Shown here: positions 46,992-55,330 of the stretch, piece after piece
Numbering within the stretch: position 1 is the stretch's first letter
How the letters are laid out: each line of letters begins with the position of its first letter
Assembly (NCBI RefSeq): GCF_031582905.1
Contig: NZ_CP133990.1
Coordinates: forward strand, 2,976,001 to 3,040,000
Length of the DNA stretch: 64,000 bases
Direction of reading: 5' to 3'
Origin: Pengzhenrongella sp031582905
GTDB lineage: Bacteria; Actinomycetota; Actinomycetes; Actinomycetales; Cellulomonadaceae
The notes under the pieces: model-generated
Databases searched by the model: none
Told to the model about the DNA's origin: nothing
The model's input: only the letters and a program-made list of their open reading frames with translations
Translations under genes and position numbers: made by a program

Positions 46992-48124
46992 TCACAGCAG
47001 GCCGTCGGCCCCCGCGCGCGCACGGCCTCGACGACGTCCTTGACCTGCTGAGCACGGGCACGCGTGGTGACGAGCAGGGCGTCCGGGGTGTCCACGACGA
47101 CGACGTCGTCGAGACCGAGCACGGCGACCAGCCGGTCCGTGCCCGCCACGACCAAGGACCCCACGGAGTCCACCCGGACGACCGAGTCGTCGTCACCGAG
47201 CACGCGCGCGCCGTCGGCGCCGTCACCGGCCGGCGGCAGCAGGGTGGCCAGGGAGGCGAAGTCGCCGACGTCGTCCCAGCCGAAGTCGCCCGGGACGACG
47301 GCGACTCCACCGGCCGCCGCGACCGGCTCGGCGATCGCGTGGTCGATGGCGATGCGCTCGAGGCCCGGCCACACCTCGGCGAGCACGCGCGCGCGGTCCG
47401 GGGTGTCCCAGGCGGCGGCGAGCGTGCGCAGCCCGGCGTGCAGGGCCGGCCGCTGCTCCGCGAGGTGGTCGAGGAGGACGGTGGCGCGGACGATGAACAT
47501 GCCGGCGTTCCACCGGTACTCCCCGGTGGAGAGGTAGGCGGTCGCCGTCGCCGCGTCCGGCTTCTCGGTGAACCCGACCGCGTGCAGCGCGGTGGGCGCG
47601 TCCGCGAGGTCCAGGCTCCGCCCGGACCGCACGTACCCGAAGGCGGTCGACGCGTGCGACGCGGCGATCCCCACCGTGACGACGTACCCGGCCCGGGCCG
47701 CCTCGACCCCCTCGCGGACGGCCCGCTCGAACGCCGGCGCGCCGTGGATGACCTGGTCGGCGGCGAACGACCCGAGGACGACGTCGCCGTGCCGCTCGGC
47801 GAGGACCGCCGCCGCGAGGCCGATCGCGGCCATCGAGTCACGCGGCGACGGCTCGGGCAGCACCTGGTCCGTGGCGAGCCCCGGCAGCTGGTCCCGGACC
47901 GCGTCGACGTGCCGCTCGCCGGTCACGACCAGGACGGCGCCGGGCCCGGTGAGCGGGGCCAGCCGGTCCACCGTCGCCTGGAGCAGGCTGCGCCCGCTGC
48001 CGGTGAGGTCGTGCAGGAACTTCGGCGCCCCGGAGCGGGAGAGCGGCCACAGCCGGGTGCCCGCGCCACCGGCCGGGATGACCGCGTGGAAGCCGGGGAC
48101 GGGGCCGTCGGGAGTCGTCGTCAT
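46992..48124 (-). CDS. manC: Mannose-1-phosphate guanylyltransferase (frameshift near end)
   Basis: Nucleotidyltransferase making GDP-mannose for cell-envelope glycans. Signature HAVIPAGGAGTRLWPLSRSGAPKFL at the N-terminus; FTEKPD; YRWNAGMFI; GDFGWDDVGDF. No phosphomannose isomerase domain. ATG at 48124. As read, it runs to 46943 with an unlikely tail (GPTACCETPGRW). One extra base in C5 at 47009-47013 gives AVRARGADGLL and a stop at 46992, 377 residues, the usual length. Stands alone, divergent from sdhC. Confidence 0.88.
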
Positions 48125-48200
48125 GCGGCCACCGTAGTGACCCGTCGGCGGGGAGCCGGGGCGACCCGGCGGCAGCGACCGCACCTGGAGCCGCCACCCC

Positions 48201-48216
48201 TGTGCACTTGGTCACA
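48201..48216 (+). promoter_or_regulatory. CRP/GlxR-like operator upstream of sdhC
   Basis: TGTGCACTTGGTCACA matches the CRP/GlxR half-sites TGTGA-N6-TCACA with a single mismatch. It lies 60 bases upstream of the TACAGT hexamer. In corynebacteria sdh is a known GlxR target. It overlaps a second palindrome GTCACAAACCCTGTGAC (48211-48227) whose half-sites face the other way. Confidence 0.6.
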
Positions 48217-48275
48217 AACCCTGTGACGAGGCCCTGCAGAGGGCCGCCGCGACGCACTTTCCGACGGAGTGTCAT

Positions 48276-48281
48276 TACAGT
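48276..48281 (+). promoter_or_regulatory. Candidate -10 of sdhCDAB
   Basis: TACAGT at 48276-48281, 61 bases before the sdhC GTG, is the best -10 in the manC-sdhC gap. No good -35 is seen at 17 bases, consistent with an activator-dependent promoter. Confidence 0.4.
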
Positions 48282-48342
48282 GGACCGGTCACCGGACGGC
48301 GTCGTCCACCGCTCATCCGCACTCTGCAGCCAGGAGGCCGAA

Positions 48343-48723
48343 GTGCCCAGCGCACCCGCAGGCACGCTCTACCGCGGCCGTGAAGGCATGTGGTCCTGGG
48401 TCGCGCACCGCGTGACCGGCGTAGCCATCTTCTTCTTCCTGCTCGTCCACGTGCTCGACACCTCGCTCGTCCGGGTCTCCCCCGAGGCGTACAACGCGGT
48501 CATCGGCACCTACAAGAACCCCATCATGGGTCTGGGCGAGGCCGGCCTCGTCGCCGCGATCGTGTTCCACGCCTACAACGGCATCCGCGTGATGCTCGTG
48601 GACTTCTGGTCCAAGGGCACCCAGTACCACCGGGTCATGCTCTGGGTCGTCATGGGTCTGTTCGTCGTGACGATGGCGGGCTTCCTGCCGCGTCACCTCA
48701 TGCACGTCTTCGGAGGCGAGTGA
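48343..48723 (+). CDS. sdhC: Succinate dehydrogenase cytochrome b subunit
   Basis: 126-residue membrane anchor with three helices. GMWSWVAHRVTGVAIFFFLLVHVLDT contains the haem-region histidines (HRVTG and LVHV); the second helix follows VFHAYNGIRVMLVDFW. GTG at 48343 with CCAGGAGGCC upstream. First gene of sdhCDAB, the respiratory complex II that oxidises succinate and reduces menaquinone at the membrane. Confidence 0.95.
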   Translation: MPSAPAGTLYRGREGMWSWVAHRVTGVAIFFFLLVHVLDTSLVRVSPEAYNAVIGTYKNPIMGLGEAGLVAAIVFHAYNGIRVMLVDFWSKGTQYHRVMLWVVMGLFVVTMAGFLPRHLMHVFGGE

Positions 48724-49193
48724 TGACCACGACGACCCAGGCTGCCGCGCGGCTGCCGATCGAGGGCCCCGGCCAGTCATTCCAGCGCCGCAAGACCACC
48801 CGGGGGAACTTCGAGCTCTACAGCTGGGTGTTCATGCGGGCGTCCGGCGTGCTGCTGCTCGCGCTGATCTTCACCCACCTGTTCGTCAACCTGGTCGCCG
48901 GTGAGGGCATCAGCGCGATCGACTTCGGCTTCGTCGCCGGCAAGTGGGCGTCGCCGATGTGGCAGACCATCGACCTGGTCATGCTGTGGCTCGCGATGCT
49001 GCACGGCACGAACGGCATGCGGACGATCATCAACGACTACGCCGAGCGTGACGGGCTGCGCATGTGGCTCAAGATCGCGCTGTACGCGGCCTTCGTCGTC
49101 GTGGTGGTGCTCGGCACGCTCGTCATCTTCACCTTCGACCCGTGCCCCGCGGGCGCGCCGGCGAACCTGCTGCCGTCCTTCTGCACCGCCTGA
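48723..49193 (+). CDS. sdhD: Succinate dehydrogenase membrane anchor subunit
   Basis: 156-residue second anchor with three helices: YSWVFMRASGVLLLALIFTH, MWQTIDLVMLWLAMLHGTNG and a C-terminal helix AALYAAFVVVVVLGTLVIF-like segment. The conserved FMRASG Arg/Ser and LHGTNGMRTIINDY histidine lie near the quinone/haem site. Starts on ATG 48723, sharing one base with the sdhC stop. Confidence 0.94.
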   Translation: MTTTTQAAARLPIEGPGQSFQRRKTTRGNFELYSWVFMRASGVLLLALIFTHLFVNLVAGEGISAIDFGFVAGKWASPMWQTIDLVMLWLAMLHGTNGMRTIINDYAERDGLRMWLKIALYAAFVVVVVLGTLVIFTFDPCPAGAPANLLPSFCTA

Positions 49194-49284
49194 GCGCTCC
49201 GCACCGCCCGAGCCGGCCCCGCACGTCCTCCCCCGGCGCCCCCGCGCGCCACCCGCAGTCCCTTGACGAAAGGCATCGCACCCG

Positions 49285-51111
49285 ATGCAGACCCATCAGT
49301 ACGACGTCGTCATCGTCGGTGCCGGCGGCGCCGGGATGCGCGCGGCGCTCGAGTCCTCGAAGCGCACGCGCACGGCCGTCATCTCCAAGCTGTACCCGAC
49401 GCGCTCCCACACGGGTGCCGCCCAGGGCGGCATGTGCGCCGCCCTCGCGAACGTCGAGGAGGACAACTGGGAGTGGCACACGTTCGACACCGTCAAGGGC
49501 GGTGACTACCTCGTCGACCAGGACGCCGCGGAGGTGATGGCCAAGGAGGCCATCGACGCGGTGCTCGACCTGGAGAAGATGGGTCTGCCGTTCAACCGCA
49601 CGCCCGAGGGCAAGATCGACCAGCGCCGGTTCGGCGGGCACACCCGCAACCACGGTGAGGCCGCGGTCAGGCGCTCGTGCTACGCGGCCGACCGCACAGG
49701 CCACATGATCCTGCAGACGCTCTACCAGCAGTGCGTGAAGAACGACGTCGAGTTCTTCAACGAGTTCTACGTGCTGGACGTCCTGCTGAGCCACGACCTG
49801 ACCGCGGGGACCGTCCCGGACGGTCAGGAGGTCGCCGTCTCCGGCGTCGTCGCCTACGAGCTCGCCACCGGCGAGATCCACCTGTTCAAGGCGAAGTCCG
49901 TCGTGTTCGCGACCGGCGGCGCGGGCAAGATCTACAAGACGACCTCCAACGCGCAGACCCTGACCGGGGACGGCATGGCGCTGGCGTTCCGCCGCGGCAT
50001 CCCGCTCGAGGACATGGAGTTCTTCCAGTTCCACCCGACCGGTCTGGCCGGCCTGGGCATCCTGCTGTCGGAGGCGGCCCGCGGTGAGGGCGGCATCCTG
50101 CGCAACAGCGAGGGCGAGCGCTTCATGGAGCGCTACGCCCCCACCATCAAGGACCTCGCGCCGCGTGACATCGTCGCCCGGTCGATGGCGAACGAGGTGC
50201 GCGAGGGCCGCGGCGCGGGGCCGAACAAGGACTACGTGCTGCTCGACCTGACGCACCTCGAGCCCGCGCACATCGACGCGAAGCTGCCGGACATCACCGA
50301 GTTCGCCCGCACCTACCTCGGCATCGAGCCGTACACCGAGCCGGTGCCCGTCTACCCCACCGCGCACTACGCGATGGGCGGCGTCCCGACGAACATCCTC
50401 GGCGAGGTGCTGCGCAACAACACCGACACCGTCCGCGGGCTGTACGCCGCCGGCGAGGTCGCGTGCGTGTCCGTGCACGGCTCGAACCGGCTGGGCACGA
50501 ACTCCCTGCTCGACATCAACGTGTTCGGCAAGCGCGCCGGGATCGCCGCCGCCGAGTACGCCGTCGGCGCGGACTGGGTCGAGGTCCCCGAGGACCCCGA
50601 GGTCGGCGTGGTCGCCGAGCTCGAGCGCATGCGCACGCTCCCCTCCGGTGAGCGGGTGGCGCACGTGCGCAAGGACCTGCAGGACACCATGGACGCCAAC
50701 GCCCAGGTCTTCCGCACCGAGGAGTCGCTGCGCCAGGCGCTCGCCGACATCGCCGCCCTGCAGGAGCGCTACCGGCACGTGAGCGTCCAGGACAAGGGCA
50801 AGGTGTTCAACACCGACCTGCTCGAGGCCCTCGAGCTCGGGTTCCTGCTCGACATCGCCGAGGTCGTCGTCGTCGGCGCCCTCAACCGCCAGGAGTCGCG
50901 CGGCGGGCACTTCCGGGAGGACTTCCCGACCCGCGACGACGCCGGCTACATGAAGCACACGATGGCGTACCGACGACCGACGGCCGTCACCGCGGCCGCC
51001 GGTCAGGCCCCGTCCGGGCCGGGCACCTCCGCCCCAGGCAGCTTCGACATCGTCCTGGACTACAAGCCCGTCGTCATGACGCGGTACGAGCCGATGGAGC
51101 GTAAGTACTGA
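49285..51111 (+). CDS. sdhA: Succinate dehydrogenase flavoprotein subunit
   Basis: 608-residue catalytic subunit with covalent FAD. Dinucleotide fold VVIVGAGGAGMRAAL (9-23); flavinylated His42 in YPTRSHTGAAQGGM; substrate residues in FHPTGLAGLG and SEAARGEGGILRN; late HYAMGGVPTN and GSNRLGTNSLLD. Cytoplasmic face of the membrane, bound to SdhB. The 91-bp gap after sdhD has no other gene. Stop and sdhB start overlap (TGATG). Confidence 0.97.
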   Translation: MQTHQYDVVIVGAGGAGMRAALESSKRTRTAVISKLYPTRSHTGAAQGGMCAALANVEEDNWEWHTFDTVKGGDYLVDQDAAEVMAKEAIDAVLDLEKMGLPFNRTPEGKIDQRRFGGHTRNHGEAAVRRSCYAADRTGHMILQTLYQQCVKNDVEFFNEFYVLDVLLSHDLTAGTVPDGQEVAVSGVVAYELATGEIHLFKAKSVVFATGGAGKIYKTTSNAQTLTGDGMALAFRRGIPLEDMEFFQFHPTGLAGLGILLSEAARGEGGILRNSEGERFMERYAPTIKDLAPRDIVARSMANEVREGRGAGPNKDYVLLDLTHLEPAHIDAKLPDITEFARTYLGIEPYTEPVPVYPTAHYAMGGVPTNILGEVLRNNTDTVRGLYAAGEVACVSVHGSNRLGTNSLLDINVFGKRAGIAAAEYAVGADWVEVPEDPEVGVVAELERMRTLPSGERVAHVRKDLQDTMDANAQVFRTEESLRQALADIAALQERYRHVSVQDKGKVFNTDLLEALELGFLLDIAEVVVVGALNRQESRGGHFREDFPTRDDAGYMKHTMAYRRPTAVTAAAGQAPSGPGTSAPGSFDIVLDYKPVVMTRYEPMERKY

Positions 51112-51878
51112 TGACTGCCACCCTCGAGAACACCGACGCCGCCCAGTCCGGCATGGGCGAGATCCCCAGCTTCGACGTCACCCTGCGGATCCGTCGCTAC
51201 ACCCCGGACACGCACGGCGACGAGGCGTACTGGGAGGAGTTCACGGTCACCGCCTACGGCACCGACCGGCTCCTGGACGCCCTGCACAAGGTCAAGTGGG
51301 ACGTCGACGGCTCGCTCACGTTCCGCCGCTCGTGCGCCCACGGCGTGTGCGGCTCGGACGCGATGCGGATCAACGGCCGCAACCGGCTCGCCTGCAAGGT
51401 CCTGCTCAAGGACCTCAACCCGGACAACCCCATCACGGTCGAGCCGCTCAAGGGCCTGCCGGTGATGAAGGACCTCGTCGTCGACATGGAGCCGTTCTTC
51501 GCGTCCTACCGCGAGATCATGCCGTTCCTGCTCACGAACGGGAACGAGCCGACCCGTGAGCGCCTGCAGTCCGCCGAGCAGCGCGAGCGGTTCGACGACA
51601 CCACCAAGTGCATCCTGTGCGCCGCGTGCACGTCGTCCTGCCCGGTGTTCTGGACCGACGGGCAGTACTTCGGCCCGGCCGCGATCGTCAACGCGCACCG
51701 GTTCATCTTCGACAGCCGGGACGACGGTGCCGCGCAGCGGCTGGAGATCCTCAACGACAAGGAGGGCGTGTGGCGCTGCCGCACGATCTTCAACTGCACC
51801 GAGGCCTGCCCCCGCGGCATCGAGATCACCAAGGCGATCAAGGAGGTCAAGCGCGCGATGATCACCCGCGCGTTCTGA
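51111..51878 (+). CDS. sdhB: Succinate dehydrogenase iron-sulfur subunit
   Basis: 255-residue electron-transfer subunit. [2Fe-2S] ligands Cys75, Cys80, Asp83 and Cys95 (SCAHGVCGSDAMRINGRN then LAC), with Asp in the third position as in E. coli. C-terminal [4Fe-4S] and [3Fe-4S] sites are CILCAACTSSCPVF and CRTIFNCTEACPRG. Passes electrons from SdhA FAD to quinone bound by SdhC/SdhD. Last gene of the operon; a hairpin follows. Confidence 0.97.
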   Translation: MTATLENTDAAQSGMGEIPSFDVTLRIRRYTPDTHGDEAYWEEFTVTAYGTDRLLDALHKVKWDVDGSLTFRRSCAHGVCGSDAMRINGRNRLACKVLLKDLNPDNPITVEPLKGLPVMKDLVVDMEPFFASYREIMPFLLTNGNEPTRERLQSAEQRERFDDTTKCILCAACTSSCPVFWTDGQYFGPAAIVNAHRFIFDSRDDGAAQRLEILNDKEGVWRCRTIFNCTEACPRGIEITKAIKEVKRAMITRAF

Positions 51879-51894
51879 CCGCCTGACGTGCCCG

Positions 51895-51933
51895 ACGACG
51901 GCCCGGCTCCCTGCGTGGGGGCCGGGCCGTCGT
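51895..51933 (+). terminator. Terminator hairpin of sdhCDAB
   Basis: 13-bp perfect stem ACGACGGCCCGGC / GCCGGGCCGTCGT, 13-nt loop, starting 17 bases past the sdhB stop, between convergent sdhB and yihY. No U tract. Confidence 0.7.
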
Positions 51934-52008
51934 GCGTCGGCCGCGGGCGCGGGCGCGGGCGCCGCCGCCGCCGCGGCGTCAGCGCGGGCGCACGCCACGC
52001 CGCGGGGG

Positions 52009-53187
52009 TCAGCTCGGGGCGCGCACGGGTGCCGGGCTGCGCTCGGCCACGGCGGCGTCGTCGTCCTCGGGACGTGGCGGGTCGGCCGTCCACGCCGCGG
52101 CGAGCAGCACGATCCGGGCGAGCAGGTTGATCCACACCAGCAGGGTCAGCAGGACCGTGAAGGACGCCAGTAGCGGGTTCCGCTCCGCGGCGCCGGCCAC
52201 GACGCTCGTGCCGACGAGCCGGACCGCTCCGATGCCGACCGCCGCCAGCAGCGCGCCGCCCAGCAGGTCGCGCCGAGGCGGGTGCACGTTGGCGAGGGCA
52301 CGGACGATGAGCACGAAGACGACGGCGTCCATCACGAACGCGACCGCGACCCCCAGCACCCGGCCCACGACCCGGGCCGCCTCGTCCAGCGTGAGCAGGG
52401 CCAGCAGCCAGTCCGCGAGGGACGTCACGGCGAGGGTGGCCACCGCCGACACCACGATCGTCACCGCGACACCGAAGACGGCGACGACCTCGCGCAGCTT
52501 GCCGAGCAGCAGGTTCTGCGCGGCGGTCGTCCGGCCGAACACGGCCCGGACCGCGGTGCGCAGGGCGGCCATCGACAGCGACGCGCTGAACAGCAGCACG
52601 CCGACCGCCGCGACGCCGGCGAGGTTGAGGCCCGCACTGACCACGAGGGCGTCCGGGTCGATGAGGCCGCGCCCGTTCCCGACGTCCACCAGCCCGGGCA
52701 GGCTCGCGTCGATCGTGGTCAGCACGTCCTGGCGCAGGGCCGCGTTGTCGCCGAGCACCGCCATGAAGATCGTGTAGCCGAGCGCCAGGGCGGCGGACAC
52801 GGAGAACAGGGCGCTGTAGGCGATGCCGCCGGTGAGCACGCCGCCGCCGGCCGCGCCGAACCGGGCCAGCGCCCGCCCCGCCCGTGAGCCCAGCCAGGCC
52901 GTCCACAGCGCGCCGGCCCGGGCGAGCAGCCGGGCGCGAGCCCCGACCCGCACCGGCTCGGCGGCCCGAGCCGACTCCGCCGCCAGCGCGACCGCGTGCG
53001 CGGCCCCCGCGCCCCGGGGCGCACCGGCGCCCGCGAGACGGGCCTCGCGTGCCGCCCGTCGCCGCAGGCGGGCCTCCGCAGCCGCCGCGCGGGCCGGACG
53101 CCCGCCGCCGCGCCCGCCGGACGCGGCGCGCCGGCGATCGGCGTCCGCACCCGGGGCGGCGCTCACCTCACGTCCCACGAGCGCCAT
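52009..53187 (-). CDS. YihY/virulence factor BrkB family membrane protein
   Basis: 392 residues. The basic, Ala/Arg-rich N-terminus of about 95 residues is followed by six membrane helices of the YihY fold: FGAAGGGVLTGGIAYSALFSVSAALALGY, LNLAGVAAVGVLLFSASLS, VAVTIVVSAVATLAV, and NPLLASFTVLLTLLVWINLLARIVLLAAAW. Once thought to be RNase BN, the family is now regarded as of unclear function, perhaps transport. ATG at 53187. Same strand and close behind the 2H phosphoesterase and trpS, an order seen in other actinobacteria. Confidence 0.9.
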   Translation of the reverse strand: MALVGREVSAAPGADADRRRAASGGRGGGRPARAAAAEARLRRRAAREARLAGAGAPRGAGAAHAVALAAESARAAEPVRVGARARLLARAGALWTAWLGSRAGRALARFGAAGGGVLTGGIAYSALFSVSAALALGYTIFMAVLGDNAALRQDVLTTIDASLPGLVDVGNGRGLIDPDALVVSAGLNLAGVAAVGVLLFSASLSMAALRTAVRAVFGRTTAAQNLLLGKLREVVAVFGVAVTIVVSAVATLAVTSLADWLLALLTLDEAARVVGRVLGVAVAFVMDAVVFVLIVRALANVHPPRRDLLGGALLAAVGIGAVRLVGTSVVAGAAERNPLLASFTVLLTLLVWINLLARIVLLAAAWTADPPRPEDDDAAVAERSPAPVRAPS

Positions 53188-53196
53188 GGCGTGACC

Positions 53197-53760
53197 CTAG
53201 GGGCGCTCCCCCGCCGCGGCATCCCGGCCGAGGCGGTGGTCCTCCACGGGGCGCCAGACGCCGTCGTCGCCGTGCTCGTAGACCCAGATCGCCTCGACGT
53301 CGAAGCGGGCCTCGAACCGGGCGAGCTCGGTGAAGGCGCGGTCGAGGGCGTCGTCGGGCACCTCGTGCGCGACGGTCACGTGCGGGTGGTAGTGGAACCG
53401 CAGGTCCTGGGCCAGCGGCCCGGACCGCACCGCGCGCTCGAGCCGCTCGCACTGGGCGATGCCCTGCGCGACCTGGACGAACACCACCGGGGACACCGGC
53501 CGGAAGGTGCCGGTGCCGCGCAGGTGCAGGGTGAACGGGGCCGTACGTCGGGCGACGTCCGCGAGGTGGGCCGCGACGTCGTCGAGCTTTGCCGGCTCGA
53601 CGACGGTCGGGCCCACGAGCGTGATGTGGGGCGGGATGGACTGCGCGAGCGGGTCCCCGAACTCCGCCCGGGCCCCCTGCAGCACGGGGCCGAACGGCGG
53701 CGGGACGGGGATCGCGACGCCGATCCGCACCTGGTCCCCGGACCGCTCGGGAAGCCTCAC
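53197..53760 (-). CDS. 2'-5' RNA ligase family (2H phosphoesterase)
   Basis: 187-residue 2H-superfamily protein with both catalytic motifs, PHITLVG (about residue 45) and HPHVTVAHE (about residue 126). Family members act on 2',3'-cyclic or 2',5'-linked RNA ends. GTG at 53760 overlaps the trpS stop (GTGA). A possible RNA-end activity is interesting given the Hen1/Pnkp system 40 kb away, but no link is shown. Confidence 0.88.
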   Translation of the reverse strand: MRLPERSGDQVRIGVAIPVPPPFGPVLQGARAEFGDPLAQSIPPHITLVGPTVVEPAKLDDVAAHLADVARRTAPFTLHLRGTGTFRPVSPVVFVQVAQGIAQCERLERAVRSGPLAQDLRFHYHPHVTVAHEVPDDALDRAFTELARFEARFDVEAIWVYEHGDDGVWRPVEDHRLGRDAAAGERP

Positions 53761-54805
53761 CGGCGACCGCCGCGCGGCCGGACCAGGCCGACGCGCTCGT
53801 ACACCCGCTCGAGCGTGACGCGTGCGATGCCACGGGCCCGCTCCGCGCCCTCGGCGAGGACGTCGTCGAGCGCGTCCGGGTCGGACATGTACTGCGCGAA
53901 CCGCTCACCGAACGGCCGCAGCGCCTCCACGACGACGTCCGCGACGTCGACCTTGAGGTGGCCGTAGCCCTTCCCGTCGTAGTCGGCCTCCAGCTGGGCC
54001 ACCGACCGGCCGCTGAGCGCCGAGTGGATGGCCAGCAGGTTCGACACCCCGGGCTTGTCGACCGGGTCGAAGCGCACCTCGGTGCCGGTGTCCGTGACGG
54101 CGGACCGGATGCGCTTGGCGATCACCTTCGGGTCGTCGAGCAGCTCGATGATCCCGGCCGGGGACGACGACGACTTGCTCATCTTCGCCGTCGGGTCCTG
54201 CAGGTCGTAGATCTTCGCGGTCGCCTTGACGATGTGCGGCTCGGGGACGACGACGGTCCCGGCGCCGAAGCGGGCGTTGAGCCGCTGCGCGAGGTTGCGG
54301 GACAGCTCCAGGTGCTGGCGCTGGTCCTCCCCGACCGGCACGACGTGCGTGTCGTACAGCAGGATGTCCGCGGCCATGAGCACGGGGTAGGTGAACAGAC
54401 CCACCGTGGTGCCCTCGGTGCCCTGCTTGGCCGACTTGTCCTTGAACTGCGTCATCCGCCCGGCCTCGCCGAAACCGGTCTGGCAGCTGAGCACCCACGC
54501 GAGCTCGGCGTGCTCGGCCACGTGCGACTGCACGAACAGGATGGACCGCGCGGGGTCGACGCCCGCGGCGAGGTACTGCGCGGCGGTGCGGCGGGTGCGC
54601 TCGCGCAGCAACGCCGGGTCCGGGCCCACGGTCAGCGCGTGCAGGTCGACGACGCAGTAGATCGCGTCGTGGTCGTCCTGGAGCGCGACCCACTGGGTCA
54701 GCGCACCGAGCAGGTTGCCCAGGTGCAGGGAGTCCGAGGTGGGCTGCATCCCGGAGAAGATCCGGGGCGTGCGGGCAGGGCCGAATCGGTCGCCGGGGAG
54801 GACAT
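53757..54805 (-). CDS. trpS: Tryptophanyl-tRNA synthetase (one frameshift)
   Basis: 349-residue class I synthetase. HIGH-type motif SLHLGNLLGA, then GLFTYPVLMAADILLYD and VGEDQRQHLELSR, with KMSKS in DPTAKMSKSSSSPAG. The N-terminal 15 residues (MSSPATDSALPARP) are in another frame. One extra G in G4 at 54764-54767 (plus strand) restores RPRIFSGMQPTSDSLHLG, so the start is ATG 54805. The enzyme is essential, so the lesion is almost certainly a sequencing error. Confidence 0.93.
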
Positions 54806-54878
54806 CGCACCATTCTGGCAGGTCCGGCGAACAGATCCGGCGCGCAGGCCCGGCGCGCAGGTCGGGCGACCGGCCGGG

Positions 54879-55307
54879 TCAGGTCGCCTCGTCGTCGAAC
54901 GGCGCGTCGGGCACGACGCCGCCGGCGGCACTCGGACCCCCGGCACCCGCCACGGCACGCGCGCCCGCGACCGCCGCGGCGGAGCGGCTCGCGGCTCCCG
55001 GAGCCGCGGCCGACCGCGGGTCCGCGGCACGCCGCGGACCTCCGGCGGACGGGGCGTCGTCGAGCAGCGCCTCCCGCACGATCCGGCGGGGGTCGTAGCG
55101 GCGCGGGTCGAGCGCGGCCCAGTCGACGTCGGCGACGTCGTCGCCCAGCTCCTCGGCGACCCGGTCCTTGGCGGTCAGCGCGAACCGGCGGGCGGTCCGC
55201 ACCCACGTGCCCAGCTGCTCGGCATAGCGGGGCAGCCGCTCGGGTCCGACGACCACGACGGCGACGACGAGCAGCAGGAGGAGCTCTCCGCCGTTGATGC
55301 CGAACAC
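54879..55307 (-). CDS. tatB: Sec-independent translocase TatB
   Basis: 142 residues with the TatB layout: a short N-terminal membrane helix ELLLLLVVAVVVVGPERLPRYAEQL with the conserved Glu and GPERLP hinge, an amphipathic helix (GTWVRTARRFALTAKDRVAEEL), then a long disordered Ala/Pro/Arg tail. Part of the twin-arginine pathway exporting folded proteins. Last gene of sigE-rseA-htrA-tatB, the same order as Rv1221-Rv1224 of M. tuberculosis. Confidence 0.92.
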   Translation of the reverse strand: MFGINGGELLLLLVVAVVVVGPERLPRYAEQLGTWVRTARRFALTAKDRVAEELGDDVADVDWAALDPRRYDPRRIVREALLDDAPSAGGPRRAADPRSAAAPGAASRSAAAVAGARAVAGAGGPSAAGGVVPDAPFDDEAT

Positions 55308-55330
55308 GGTCCCAGCCTAGGCGAGCGGCG

